Source of the DNA: Elioraea sp.
Lineage (GTDB): Bacteria; Pseudomonadota; Alphaproteobacteria; Acetobacterales; Acetobacteraceae
Length of the DNA stretch: 64,000 nt
Direction of reading: 5' to 3'
NCBI RefSeq assembly: GCF_022842375.1
Contig: NZ_JALHPR010000004.1
Coordinates: forward strand, 1 to 64,000
This document shows positions 16,523-26,404 of this stretch, piece by piece. The number at the start of each line of letters is the position of its first letter. Position 1 is the first letter of the stretch. The notes beneath the pieces are model-generated. The model ran no database searches, was not told where the DNA came from, and was given only the letters and a program-made list of their open reading frames with translations. The translations under genes were made by a program, and so were the position numbers.

Positions 16523-17251
16523 ATGCGGCTTCTCGTGATCAACAGCAACACCACCGACACCGTCACCGCGCGGATCGAGGCGGAGGCGCGCGCGGCGGCG
16601 GGGCCTGGCACCGTCATCGAGGCGATGACCGCACCATTCGGCCTGCCGCTCATCGTCACGCGGGCCGACTGGCAGGTGGCGGGAACGGCAACTCTTGCCG
16701 CGCTCGGCGCGCGGGCGGGCCATTACGATGCCGCGATCATCGCCTGCTTCGGCGACCCTGGCCTCGATGCGGCGAAGCTGCTCGCGACCGTGCCCGTGCT
16801 TGGCATCTCGGAAGCCGCCTTCCACGCTGCATGCATGCTCGGCAAGCGGTTCGGCGTGGTCAGCTTCACGCGCGACCTTCAGCCGATGTTCGAGATGTGC
16901 CTCGACCTGCACGGCCTGCGCAGTCGCTGCGCGGGGTTCCGCATGGGCCCCTCCTTCGCCGGCGACCCTGGCCGCGTGGCGGAGGAGGCAGAGCCGCTCG
17001 TCCGTCGCCTCGTGGCCGAGGCGGTGGAACAGGATGGCGCCGAGGTGGTGATCATCGCCGGTGGGCCGTTGGCCGGCGTCGCCCGCAGGCTTGGCCCCGA
17101 GATGCCCGTGCCGCTGATCGATGGCACGGCGGCCGCCGTATCGCTGGCCGAGGCGATGGTGCGGCTCAGCCCTCGCCTGCCGCGCCAGGCGCCGCGTGCG
17201 CCCGTCGGCCTCGATCCCGCGCTCGCGTCGCTCTATCGAGGCGCTTCCTAG
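16523..17251 (+). CDS. Asp/Glu/hydantoin racemase-family protein, one catalytic Cys missing
   Basis: The 242-residue product matches the Asp/Glu/hydantoin racemase superfamily (PF01177): INSNTTDTVT at the N-terminus, the first catalytic cysteine in IIACFGDPG (Cys75) and the GISEAAFHAACMLGKRFGVV segment. The second catalytic cysteine of two-base racemases, normally in an LGC(T/A)GM motif near 180, is replaced by Gly180 in VVIIAGGPL. It may therefore be an isomerase or decarboxylase rather than a racemase. Substrate is unknown. The ATG at 16523 follows the lipoprotein stop by seven bases with GAGGCAG upstream. The stop codon shares the palindrome CTAG with the convergent permease gene. Confidence 0.82.
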   Translation: MRLLVINSNTTDTVTARIEAEARAAAGPGTVIEAMTAPFGLPLIVTRADWQVAGTATLAALGARAGHYDAAIIACFGDPGLDAAKLLATVPVLGISEAAFHAACMLGKRFGVVSFTRDLQPMFEMCLDLHGLRSRCAGFRMGPSFAGDPGRVAEEAEPLVRRLVAEAVEQDGAEVVIIAGGPLAGVARRLGPEMPVPLIDGTAAAVSLAEAMVRLSPRLPRQAPRAPVGLDPALASLYRGAS

Positions 17252-18947
17252 CGATTTCTCCAGGCTTGGGTGCGGCGTGTGATGATCCCGTCGGCCAGCA
17301 CGTGAACACCCTTCACGGCGGCCGAGGTCAGCAGGATGGTCATCGCCATCGCGGCTGCCGCACTCGCCTGCCCCGCCTCGTCCATCTGCACGAGCGCGAC
17401 CGCGGCGGGCTTGGTGTCGGGCGCATAGAGGAACACGACCGCCGAGACCGTCGTCATCGCGTTCACGAACAGGTAGATCGCGACATCGAGGATCACCGGC
17501 AGCGAGATCGGCACGGTGACGGCCAAGAAGCTCCGCCACACAGGCACCTTGAGGCTTGCCGCCACGCTCTCGAACTCGGGGTCGAGCTGCTTCAGCGCGG
17601 TGACGGAGGCGAGATGCCCGACCGTGTAGAAATGCGCGAGCGAGTTCAGCACCAGGATCGCCGGCGTGCCGTAGATGAAGCCGAGCGGGTTGGCAGGGGC
17701 GTTGAAGAAGAAGATGTAGGCGATGCCAAGCACGAGGCCGGGCACGGCCAGCGGCACGGTGGCTGCGAAGCGCACGAGCCCCGCGAGCGCGCCGATGCCC
17801 TTCGCACGCTCCATCCCGTAGGCGAACAGGAATACCAGCGGTGCGCCGATCGCCGCCGTCCAGGCCGCCAGCGTCACGCTGTTCCACCAGCTGCCCCAGC
17901 CCGCGCTGTCGAACCGCCCGAACTCGTAGTTCGCGAGCGTCAGCGAAAGGTTCCAGGGCCAGAACGTGATCAGGCTTCCCCACGCAGCGATCCCGATGAT
18001 GCCGATCATCAGCGCCGAGATGGTGATGCACAGCACCAGCAGCGGCCAGTCACGTGGCGCGCGACGCTTGGGCACATACGGCACAGCGCGGGCGCTGACC
18101 GAGGATGTCTGCCGCCGCTGCGCCCAGCGATCAGCGAGGAAGGCGAGCACGGCGGGCGCCAGCAGAACCATGCCGACGACAGCACCCATCTGGAAGTTCT
18201 GCTGCCCGACGACCTGCTTGTAGACATCGGTCGCGAGCACGTTGAACGAGCCGCCGATGACCTTCGGGATACCGAAATCGGTGATCACCAGCGTGAACAC
18301 CACGAACCCGGCCGACACCATGCCGTATCGCGCCGAGGGCAGCGTGACGGTGCGCATCACCCGCACGCGTGTGGCCCGCAGCGCCTCGGCGGCTTCGTAG
18401 AGCCGTGCATCGGCGCCGGCGAGAGCGGTTGAGAGGATCAGCAGCGCGGGCGGGAAGCAGTAGAACACCTGCGACACGATGATGCCCGCGGGGCCATAGA
18501 TCGTGCCGCCCATCAGCAGCGGCTTGAGGAGGCCCTGGTTGCCGAACAGGTAGATCAGCGCCAGCGCCGGCAGCAGCGAGGGTGCCAGGATCGGGATCAG
18601 CGCGATCGCGCGGAACGCCGGCTTCAACGGAATCGCGCTCCGCGTCAGCGCGTAGGCGAAGCCGAAGGCAAGCGGCAGCACGATCGCGGTCGTGACGGCC
18701 GCGACCCAGATGCTGTTCCAGAGGGAGCCGAGCAGTGCCGGCGTCTCGACATAGCGGATGAAGTTGGCAAGCCCCACGAAGTCGCCACGTTCGTTCTGGA
18801 AGCTCTTCGCCAGCAGCGCGCCGAACGGCGCGACGAGGGTGACGGCGAGGAAGACGGCAGCGAGCACGACGACACCGATGAGCACCAGGTCATCGGCGGA
18901 GCGCTGCGGCCTGACGCGCAGCGCACCGACGGTCGCTGCCGCCACAG

Positions 18948-18951
<4 letters not shown>
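17248..18951 (-). CDS. ABC transporter permease, 2-aminoethylphosphonate type (two fused permease domains)
   Basis: The 567-residue membrane protein has about twelve helices in two homologous halves, as in FbpB-like iron and aminophosphonate importers. Each half has an EAA-type cytoplasmic loop: YEAAEALRATRVRVMRTVTLPSA in the first, and ESVAASLKVPVWRSFLAVTVP in the second. It resembles the permease of the putative 2-aminoethylphosphonate transporter family found next to PhnX. It is the last gene of its operon. The ATG overlaps the ATPase stop by four bases. Ferric-ion import is the main alternative, made less likely by the adjoining phosphonatase. Confidence 0.85.
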
Positions 18952-20081
<1,130 letters not shown>

Positions 20082-20082
20082 C

Positions 20083-21114
20083 TCAGTTTCGCGGGGCTGA
20101 CTTGGCATCGAAACGGCGCGACCATTCGGCAAGGATCCGGTCGCGGTTCGCAGCGACCGCGGCGAAGTCGACCTTCGCCAGGCGCTCGCTGAACGCCGCC
20201 GGATAGCCCTGCACCGTTGGCGTCACCGCCGGGTGGCCGAGCAGGGCGTAGTAGCGGCCGTAGACCGCCATCGCCGCCTGGCTCACGGCAAAGTCCATCA
20301 GCTTCTTCGCAGCCTCCTCATTGCGCGTGCCGCGCACGATGGCCGCCCCCTCGAGGTCGAAGCCGACGCCGTCGGTCGGCACGATGATCTCGATCGGCGC
20401 TCCCTGGTTCTTCAGCGTCACGGCGCGCATGTCGAAGGAGATGCCGATCGCGTATTCGCCGCGCGCGGCATTGTTGCAGGGCGCGCTGCCGCTATGGGTG
20501 TAGACGGCGACGTTCTCGTGCAGGCGCGTCATGAAGTTCCACGCGTTCTCCTCGCCCTGCGTGCCGAGCCAGCCGGCAACGGTGAGAAGCCCCGTGCCGG
20601 AGGAGGCCGGGTTCGGCATCGCGATCAGGCCGCGATAGACGGGGTTCAGCAGGTCGGCCCATGTGGTCGGCGTCGGCAGGTTGCGCTGGCGCGCGACCAT
20701 GGTGTTGAAGCAGACGGCGGAGACGAACGCGTCCATCCCGATCCACGTCATCGGTGACTTGTCGGAACGGAACTGCGGGCGAAGCTCGGCCGCGCCGATG
20801 GGCGTGTAGGGCAGCAGCATGTTGTCCTGCTCGAGGCGCTGGAGGCTGAACACCGAGAGGCCCCAGATCACGTCGGCGCGGGGGTTCTCCTTCTCGGCGA
20901 GCAGGCGCGTGGTGATCACGCCAGTGCTGTCGCGCACCCAGACGATCTCGATGCCCGGCACGGCCGCCTCGGCTGCCTGCTTGAACACCGGAAGTTGCTC
21001 GTTCTCGAGGGCTGTGTAGACCGTCAGTCGCGTGCGCTGTGCGGCCGCATCGTCAAGCGGCAGGGTCGCGAGCAAGGGTGCCGCAAGGGCGGCGAGAAGC
21101 GGGCGGCGAAGCAT
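20083..21114 (-). CDS. Periplasmic substrate-binding protein, 2-aminoethylphosphonate type
   Basis: The 343-residue product has a Sec signal peptide (LLAALAAPLLATLPLDDAAA, cleavage about residue 26) and an extracellular solute-binding fold of the iron/phosphonate class. Visible features are LTVYTALENEQLPVFKQA, DVIWGLSVFS, MPNPASSGTGLLTVAGWLG and the ligand-pocket stretch CNNAARGEYAIGISFDM. The ATG at 21114 has GGGGGACACC upstream; a longer in-frame start at 21180 lacks a signal peptide at its end. Neighbouring PhnX points to aminophosphonate rather than ferric iron as ligand. A 132-base gap to phnX may hold a separate promoter. Confidence 0.85.
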   Translation of the reverse strand: MLRRPLLAALAAPLLATLPLDDAAAQRTRLTVYTALENEQLPVFKQAAEAAVPGIEIVWVRDSTGVITTRLLAEKENPRADVIWGLSVFSLQRLEQDNMLLPYTPIGAAELRPQFRSDKSPMTWIGMDAFVSAVCFNTMVARQRNLPTPTTWADLLNPVYRGLIAMPNPASSGTGLLTVAGWLGTQGEENAWNFMTRLHENVAVYTHSGSAPCNNAARGEYAIGISFDMRAVTLKNQGAPIEIIVPTDGVGFDLEGAAIVRGTRNEEAAKKLMDFAVSQAAMAVYGRYYALLGHPAVTPTVQGYPAAFSERLAKVDFAAVAANRDRILAEWSRRFDAKSAPRN

Positions 21115-21246
21115 CGGTGGTGTCCCCCGGAATGTCAGTGCCTGGCGTGCGGCCTTGCCGGCCAACGCCCTGACTTTCACCCGGTGACGGCGAAACCTGC
21201 GTGACGGATTGGTTTCAGTTCGATGACGTTCTCGCCGGGGCCGGGC

Positions 21247-22068
21247 TCAGGGCTGCTCGCCCGCCATGGCCCTGGCCGCGAGCGTCGCGACCGCCTGGGG
21301 CAGCGTGGCGATGCTGTCGATCACGAGATGCGCCCCTGCCCCGGCGAGCACGGCGGTCGCGCGCTCCCGCAACGCCGCCCGTTCTGCCGGTGCAAGCGCC
21401 GCAAGCTCCCGGGCCGAGAGCCCCGCTGCGTTGCCCGAGAGAGAGACGCCGACCGTCCAGCACCCGGCCGCGATCCCCTCGGCGATGCCAGGCACGGTGT
21501 CGTCCACCTTCACCACCGCGGCGGCGGGCCAGACGCCGAGGTCGGCGAAGCAGCGATACATCATCAACGGGCTCGGCCGGCCCGCGGCGAGGTCGCCGGC
21601 GCAGACGAGGTTGTCGGGCGCATAGCCGCGTTCGGCAGCGATGGGGGCGAGCACCGCCATGATCGCGCGCGTGTAGCCGGTGGTGCTGCCGATCGCGAGC
21701 CCCTGGGCGCGCAACGCCGCGATCGCATCGATCGCACCCGGGATGATGTCGGCATGGTCGCGGACGGAGGCCGCGTTCATCGGCTCGAACACGGCGAAGA
21801 TGGCATCGGCGTCGGCCTTGCCGAAGTCCCGCCCATGCGCGGCGCGCCACGCCTCCGCCACGCGCGGCGTGGTGCCGACGGCCCAGATATGGTCCCATTT
21901 CGGCAGGCCCATCGGCCCCCGCGCTGCATCGATGTCGATCGTGACGCCGAATTCGGTGAAGGCGCGCACGAAGGCGCCCATCGGCGCGCGCGAGCCGTGA
22001 TCGACCACCGTGCCGGCCCAATCGAGCACAACGGCCTTGAGATGGCCTTGGTAGGGCTCAGGTGGCAT
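21247..22068 (-). CDS. phnX: Phosphonoacetaldehyde hydrolase (phosphonatase)
   Basis: PhnX splits phosphonoacetaldehyde into acetaldehyde and phosphate through a Schiff base with lysine. The 273-residue HAD-superfamily protein has the nucleophile loop VVLDWAGTVVDHG (Asp16), the cap-domain motif GPMGLPKWDHI with Schiff-base Lys57, the GSTTGYTR motif II and the KVDDTVPGIAEG acidic motif. All key residues are present. It lies five bases after the FAD oxidoreductase gene and upstream of the transporter genes. Together they form a complete import and P-C cleavage route provided the oxidase supplies the aldehyde. Confidence 0.96.
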   Translation of the reverse strand: MPPEPYQGHLKAVVLDWAGTVVDHGSRAPMGAFVRAFTEFGVTIDIDAARGPMGLPKWDHIWAVGTTPRVAEAWRAAHGRDFGKADADAIFAVFEPMNAASVRDHADIIPGAIDAIAALRAQGLAIGSTTGYTRAIMAVLAPIAAERGYAPDNLVCAGDLAAGRPSPLMMYRCFADLGVWPAAAVVKVDDTVPGIAEGIAAGCWTVGVSLSGNAAGLSARELAALAPAERAALRERATAVLAGAGAHLVIDSIATLPQAVATLAARAMAGEQP

Positions 22069-22073
22069 CGGGG

Positions 22074-23222
22074 CTACTCCGCGGCGTCAGGGATGGGAAG
22101 GCCGATGAGGGAGTTGAGCGTCTCCTCGGCGAGCGCGAAGGCGGTGCTCATGCCCGTGCCTGACGTGACCATGGCGAGCCTCACCTCCGGAAGAGGTGCG
22201 GCGATGAAGGCAGGGCCGGCGGCGGACGGATACTCGCCGATCCAGCGTTCGATCGGTGCCGTATCGTTCGGCAGGCGCAACACCGCGCGCGCCTCGTCGA
22301 GGATGCGCTGGTCGACCCCCCCGGGCATGAACGGGTCTGGGGTATCGCTGTAATGGTGGCTGTCGCCCACGACGAGGGAGCCGTCGGCCGACTGCACGAC
22401 GATGAGGTGGATGCCATCGGCGAGCGCGGCACCCTGCTCCGCCTCCAGCCGCGCACGCAGGGCCGCCAGGCCTGGTGCCTCGGCGTAGCCGAGATAGCGG
22501 ACGAGGCCGAGGTCGCTCATCACCGCCGCCGGCAGGCGCCAGCCAGGATCGGGCAGGCGCAGCATGTGCAGCTTGCAGCGCACAGGGCGATACGCGGCGA
22601 TCGCCTCGGGAAACAGCGTCAGGAAATCGTTGCAGGGTGCGACGACGGCGCGGGCAGCGCGCAGCGTCCCCGCGCTCGTCTCGATTCGCGGCGGGGCGAC
22701 TTCGCGCACATGCGTGCGCCACAGGAACCGCACGCCGTATTCCGCGGCCAGCCATGCGGCGAGTTTCGGCAGGGCGATGCGCGGCTCGACGCGGAGCTCG
22801 TGCGGCGAGTGGAGCCCGCCTGCTAGACCCTCGGCGAACACGCCGAAGCCTGCCATGTCGGCGGGCGACAGCAGGCGGCATCCCTCGCCCATCGGCCCGG
22901 CGGCGAACTGTTCCGCCACCAGAAGCGCCTCCGGCCGCCGGCAGGCGAGGACGAGACCGCGATGCAGCACGGGGATCCCCGCCTTCGGCGCCACCTCGAC
23001 CCAGATGTCGCGCGCCCGCCGCGCCCGACGCCAAGTGTCGCCCGCCTGCTGCCCGGTGACGGTGACGAAGCCGAAATTGCGGATCGACGCGCCGTTCGCC
23101 TGCGCCTCGCGGTCGAGCACCGTGACGGATAGCCCCGCGCGCGCCGCAGCCAACGCATGCGCGAGACCCACGATTCCGGCACCAACGATGGCGAGGTCAC
23201 ACTGTCCAAGATCAGAGCTCAT
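22074..23222 (-). CDS. FAD-dependent amine oxidoreductase linked to aminophosphonate catabolism (TIGR03364-like)
   Basis: The 382-residue flavoprotein has an N-terminal dinucleotide fold (IVGAGIVGLAHALAAARAG, then VTVLDREAQ), SIRNFGFVTVTGQ near the flavin, a central DAO-type substrate domain and a C-terminal FAD-contact stretch VTSGTGMSTAFALAEE. This matches the family routinely found beside phnX and 2-aminoethylphosphonate transporters. Members of that family, as I recall, oxidise aminoethylphosphonate or its N-methyl derivative to phosphonoacetaldehyde. No PhnW transaminase is in the window, so this enzyme probably feeds PhnX. It is the first gene of the phosphonate unit, 66 bases after the hydrolase gene. 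Substrate is inferred. Confidence 0.87.
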   Translation of the reverse strand: MSSDLGQCDLAIVGAGIVGLAHALAAARAGLSVTVLDREAQANGASIRNFGFVTVTGQQAGDTWRRARRARDIWVEVAPKAGIPVLHRGLVLACRRPEALLVAEQFAAGPMGEGCRLLSPADMAGFGVFAEGLAGGLHSPHELRVEPRIALPKLAAWLAAEYGVRFLWRTHVREVAPPRIETSAGTLRAARAVVAPCNDFLTLFPEAIAAYRPVRCKLHMLRLPDPGWRLPAAVMSDLGLVRYLGYAEAPGLAALRARLEAEQGAALADGIHLIVVQSADGSLVVGDSHHYSDTPDPFMPGGVDQRILDEARAVLRLPNDTAPIERWIGEYPSAAGPAFIAAPLPEVRLAMVTSGTGMSTAFALAEETLNSLIGLPIPDAAE

Positions 23223-23288
23223 GTGCCAACGCTAGCGCAGGTCACTGCGCCACTGAACCAGGGTGCGTGTGACAGTCTTGTTGCAGCC

Positions 23289-24161
23289 TCAGATGACAGG
23301 ATTCTCGAGCGTGCCGATGGCCGGCATCGTCACCCGCACGACATCGCCCGCGCGGAGATAGCGCGGCGGGTCGAAGCCGATGCCCACCCCGGCCGGCGTG
23401 CCGGTGGCGATGATGTCGCCCGGCATGAGCGTGATGCCGGCGGAAAGCGTGGTGATCAGCGTCGGCACGTCGAAGATGAGCAGCTTCGTGTTCGAGGCCT
23501 GGCGACGCTCGCCGTTCACCTCGCAGGTGATCTCGGCATCGGCGAGGTCGAGTTCGTCCGCCGTCACGGCATAGGGGCCCATCGGGCAGAAGCTGTCCTG
23601 GCTCTTGGCGATCAGCCACTGGCTGTGCCGGCCCTGCAGGTCACGCGCCGTCACGTCGTTGACCATCGTGTAGCCCCACACATGAGCGAGCGCGTTCTCC
23701 TTCGCGATGCCCCTGCCACCGCGGCCGATGATCACCGCCAACTCCGCCTCGTAGTCGACCGCCGTCGAGACCGTGGGGTCGACGCGGATCGGCTCGCCCG
23801 GTGCGATCACGCATTCGGGCACCTTGGAGAAGATGATCGGCGCCTTCGGCACGGCCCCGGCGGCGGCGGAGCTGTCGAAGCCGGACTTCGCGAATTCCTG
23901 TGCATGATCGAAATAGTTCTTGCCGACGCAGAAGATGTTCCGCGCCGGCCGCGGCACCGGTGCGAGAAGGCTCAGCACGCCGAGCGGCATCGCCTCGCCT
24001 TCCGCAGGTGCAGCGAGCCCCGCAGCCGCCCGGCGGGCGAGAGCGGCGACACCGTGCCCGGCCTCGCCCTCATCGAGGGCGAGCGGCCAGGCCTTGCCGG
24101 CCGCGACATCGACCCGCGCGACCACCACCCTGCCAGCGTGACGTGCCGTTGCGTAGCGCAT
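23289..24161 (-). CDS. Fumarylacetoacetate hydrolase-family protein
   Basis: The 290-residue product has a short N-terminal domain and a C-terminal FAH catalytic domain. Typical motifs are NIFCVGKNYFDHAQEF, the metal-ligand pair in VDYEAELAVIIGRGGR, YTMVNDVTARDLQ, KSQDSFCPMGP and TGTPAGVGIGFDPP. Such enzymes hydrolyse or decarboxylate 2-oxo or 2,4-dioxo acids; the substrate cannot be read from sequence. It starts 21 bases after lpxI on the same strand, so it is probably on the lipid A transcript, and it sits where lpxB is often found. The ATG has GGGAACGA upstream. Confidence 0.88.
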   Translation of the reverse strand: MRYATARHAGRVVVARVDVAAGKAWPLALDEGEAGHGVAALARRAAAGLAAPAEGEAMPLGVLSLLAPVPRPARNIFCVGKNYFDHAQEFAKSGFDSSAAAGAVPKAPIIFSKVPECVIAPGEPIRVDPTVSTAVDYEAELAVIIGRGGRGIAKENALAHVWGYTMVNDVTARDLQGRHSQWLIAKSQDSFCPMGPYAVTADELDLADAEITCEVNGERRQASNTKLLIFDVPTLITTLSAGITLMPGDIIATGTPAGVGIGFDPPRYLRAGDVVRVTMPAIGTLENPVI

Positions 24162-24182
24162 GCGGATCGTTCCCTTCTCGTG

Positions 24183-25013
24183 TCAGTCAAAGCGGCGGGC
24201 GACGAGGAACAGGCCCGCCGCATCGGCCGCCGCGATCGTCGCCTCGCGTTCGGGCATCAGCGTCATCCCCGCCTCGATCGCGATGCCGGCAAGCCCCGCG
24301 GCCGCCGCCCCCTCGACCGTGCGCACACCGATCGTGGGAAGGTCGGCCCTCGCTTCCTGCCCGGGCTTGGCGCGCTTGACCAGCACGCCCGCCGGCCCCT
24401 CGCGCCGGAGGCTGGCGCAGCGTGCGAGCAGCGCATCCGTTCCCTCGACCGCCTCGACGCCGAGCACGATGCCCTGCTGCACGACGACGGCCTGGCCCAC
24501 ATCGGCCGCACCGAGGATGCGCGCGACCGTGGCACCGCGCACGATGTCTGCTTCCGCTGCGGCATCCGGGGCGTGGCGGCCGAGCACGCCCTCGGGCGCG
24601 GCGAGCCCCGTCATCACCTCCTGCGCACCGCGCACGCGGAAGCCCTCCTCCTCGAACACACGGATGACGGCTGCGAGCAGGCCGTCATCGCCGGCGAAGG
24701 CAGCGCGTCCGATGCGCGCGAGGATCTTCGCCCCCTCCGCATCAGGCATGAGTGTCAGCAGGGAGGGACGGCGCACGGTGCCGATCAGCACGAGTTCATC
24801 GACGCCCGCCTGACGCAGCGCGCCGAGGATCTGCCCAGCCGCGCCGATGCGGTGGAGCGCGTGGGGATAGCCAGCGATCGTTGCGGTGTCTGCGTGCCCT
24901 TCGAGGCCGAGCACGAAGACCGGTCGTCCACTCGCGCGCGCTGCCGCCGCGAGCCGTGCCGGCAGGGGCCCGCCCCCGGCGACGATGCCGAGCGTGCCCG
25001 TCACGGCACCCAC
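24183..25013 (-). CDS. lpxI: UDP-2,3-diacylglucosamine pyrophosphatase LpxI
   Basis: LpxI converts UDP-2,3-diacylglucosamine to lipid X in lipid A synthesis and replaces LpxH in most alphaproteobacteria. The 276-residue product shows the LpxI pattern: LGIVAGGGPLPARLA at the N-terminus, VLIGTVRRPSL, FAGDDGLLAAVIRVFEEEGF, the catalytic-domain stretch EAVEGTDALLARC and a C-terminal PTIGVRTVEGAA. The start is a GTG at 25013, 18 bases after lpxA; a second GTG three codons later is possible. lpxB does not follow. Confidence 0.95.
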   Translation of the reverse strand: MGAVTGTLGIVAGGGPLPARLAAAARASGRPVFVLGLEGHADTATIAGYPHALHRIGAAGQILGALRQAGVDELVLIGTVRRPSLLTLMPDAEGAKILARIGRAAFAGDDGLLAAVIRVFEEEGFRVRGAQEVMTGLAAPEGVLGRHAPDAAAEADIVRGATVARILGAADVGQAVVVQQGIVLGVEAVEGTDALLARCASLRREGPAGVLVKRAKPGQEARADLPTIGVRTVEGAAAAGLAGIAIEAGMTLMPEREATIAAADAAGLFLVARRFD

Positions 25014-25031
25014 ATCGGGCCGAAGCCGCCC

Positions 25032-25871
25032 TTACGCCGCGCTTTCGACCGGGTCCTCGGCGCCAAGGTCGAGATCGTCCGGTGCGACCGCCCGGCAAAG
25101 CGGCCGATGCCCGGCCGCCGCCATGAATGACAGCACCTCATCGACGAGCGCATCACCGGCGAAACGCTGCCGCGCCTCGGCCATGCGGGTCTCTAGCGTG
25201 CCCTGCTCGTCGCGGAACAGCAGCCGGAAGGCAGCGCGCAGGCGGTGGATCTGCGCGCGGTCGAAGCCGCGGCGCTTCAACCCGATGACGTTCAGCCCGG
25301 CGAGCCGCGCACGGTTGCCGATGACGGAGCCGAAGGGGATCACGTCGCCCTCCACGCCGGAGGCGCCGCCGACCATCGCCTGGCGGCCGATGCGCACCCA
25401 TTGGTGAATCGCCGCCGCCCCGCCGATGACGGCGTTGTCGCCGATCGAGACATGGCCGCCGAGCAGGGCGTTGTTGGCGAAGATCACGCGGTCACCGATC
25501 GCGCAGTCATGCGCGATGTGGGTGACGCACATCAGCAGGCAATCGGCGCCGACGCGCGTGACACCGGTGCCGATCGGCGTGCCGCGATGGATCGACACAT
25601 GCTCGCGGATCACCGTGCGCGGGCCGATCTCGGTGCGCGTCGGCTCCCCCTTGTAGCCGAGATGCTGCGGCGGCAGGCCGATCGTGGCGAACGGGTGGAT
25701 CGCCACCCCCTCGCCGATGCTCGTGTGCCCATCGACCACGACGTGGCTGACGAGGGTTGTGCCGGCGCCGAGCGTCACGTCGGGCCCGACGGTGCAGTAG
25801 GGACCGATGCGCACCCCCTCGCCCAGCGTAGCGGCGGGATCGACGATGGCAGACGGGTGGATCTCGGCCAT
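25032..25871 (-). CDS. lpxA: UDP-N-acetylglucosamine acyltransferase LpxA
   Basis: LpxA catalyses the first step of lipid A synthesis, 3-O-acylation of UDP-GlcNAc, in the cytoplasm. The 279-residue protein is a left-handed beta-helix of hexapeptide repeats (about 1-190) with the catalytic THIAHDCAIGD motif (His121 equivalent to the E. coli catalytic His125) and a C-terminal helical domain (RRGFDRAQIHRLRAAFR). The ATG lies two bases beyond the fabZ stop, so translation is probably coupled. The last 40 residues extend with an acidic tail. Confidence 0.97.
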   Translation of the reverse strand: MAEIHPSAIVDPAATLGEGVRIGPYCTVGPDVTLGAGTTLVSHVVVDGHTSIGEGVAIHPFATIGLPPQHLGYKGEPTRTEIGPRTVIREHVSIHRGTPIGTGVTRVGADCLLMCVTHIAHDCAIGDRVIFANNALLGGHVSIGDNAVIGGAAAIHQWVRIGRQAMVGGASGVEGDVIPFGSVIGNRARLAGLNVIGLKRRGFDRAQIHRLRAAFRLLFRDEQGTLETRMAEARQRFAGDALVDEVLSFMAAAGHRPLCRAVAPDDLDLGAEDPVESAA

Positions 25872-25873
25872 TT

Positions 25874-26365
25874 CTACTTGTCCATGATCATGGCGGCGTA
25901 GGTCGCCTCGGCGACGACCACACCATCGACTTTCGCTTCCGCGGAAAACTTCCAGACATTGCCGCGGTTGCGTTCCTTGCGCACGTGGATGCGCATCTGG
26001 TCACCCGGCACCACGGGGCGGCGGAACTTCGCGCCCTCTATCATCATGAAGTAGACGACCTTGCCCATCGCATCAGGCCCGAGCGTCTCGACCACGAGGA
26101 CGGCGGCGGTCTGCGCCATGCTCTCGATGATCAGCACGCCCGGCATCACCGGGTGGTGCGGGAAGTGCCCCTGGAAGAACTGTTCGTTGATCGTGACGTT
26201 CTTGACCCCGACGGCGGAGGTGTCGGTGATCACGTCCTCGACGCGGTCAATCAGCAGGAACGGGAATCGATGCGGAATCGACTCCATGATGCGGAGGATA
26301 TCGAGTGTCTCGACGCGCCGGCCGGAAGGTGGCCGCGTTCCCGTTGCTGTCTCTGTCGCATCCAT
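25874..26365 (-). CDS. fabZ: 3-hydroxyacyl-ACP dehydratase FabZ
   Basis: FabZ dehydrates 3-hydroxyacyl-ACP in fatty acid elongation and competes with LpxA/LpxD for hydroxymyristoyl-ACP. The 163-residue hot-dog-fold protein has the catalytic stretch GHFPHHPVMPGVLIIESMAQ with His67 and Glu81 at the expected 14-residue spacing, and PHRFPFLLIDRV near the N-terminus. The first 18 residues are an unconserved extension, so a shorter start is possible. It is located between lpxD and lpxA as in most Gram-negative bacteria. Confidence 0.96.
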   Translation of the reverse strand: MDATETATGTRPPSGRRVETLDILRIMESIPHRFPFLLIDRVEDVITDTSAVGVKNVTINEQFFQGHFPHHPVMPGVLIIESMAQTAAVLVVETLGPDAMGKVVYFMMIEGAKFRRPVVPGDQMRIHVRKERNRGNVWKFSAEAKVDGVVVAEATYAAMIMDK

Positions 26366-26404
26366 CGTCCCGGCCGCTCCGTCCCCTCACCGATCCCTTG
26401 GGGA

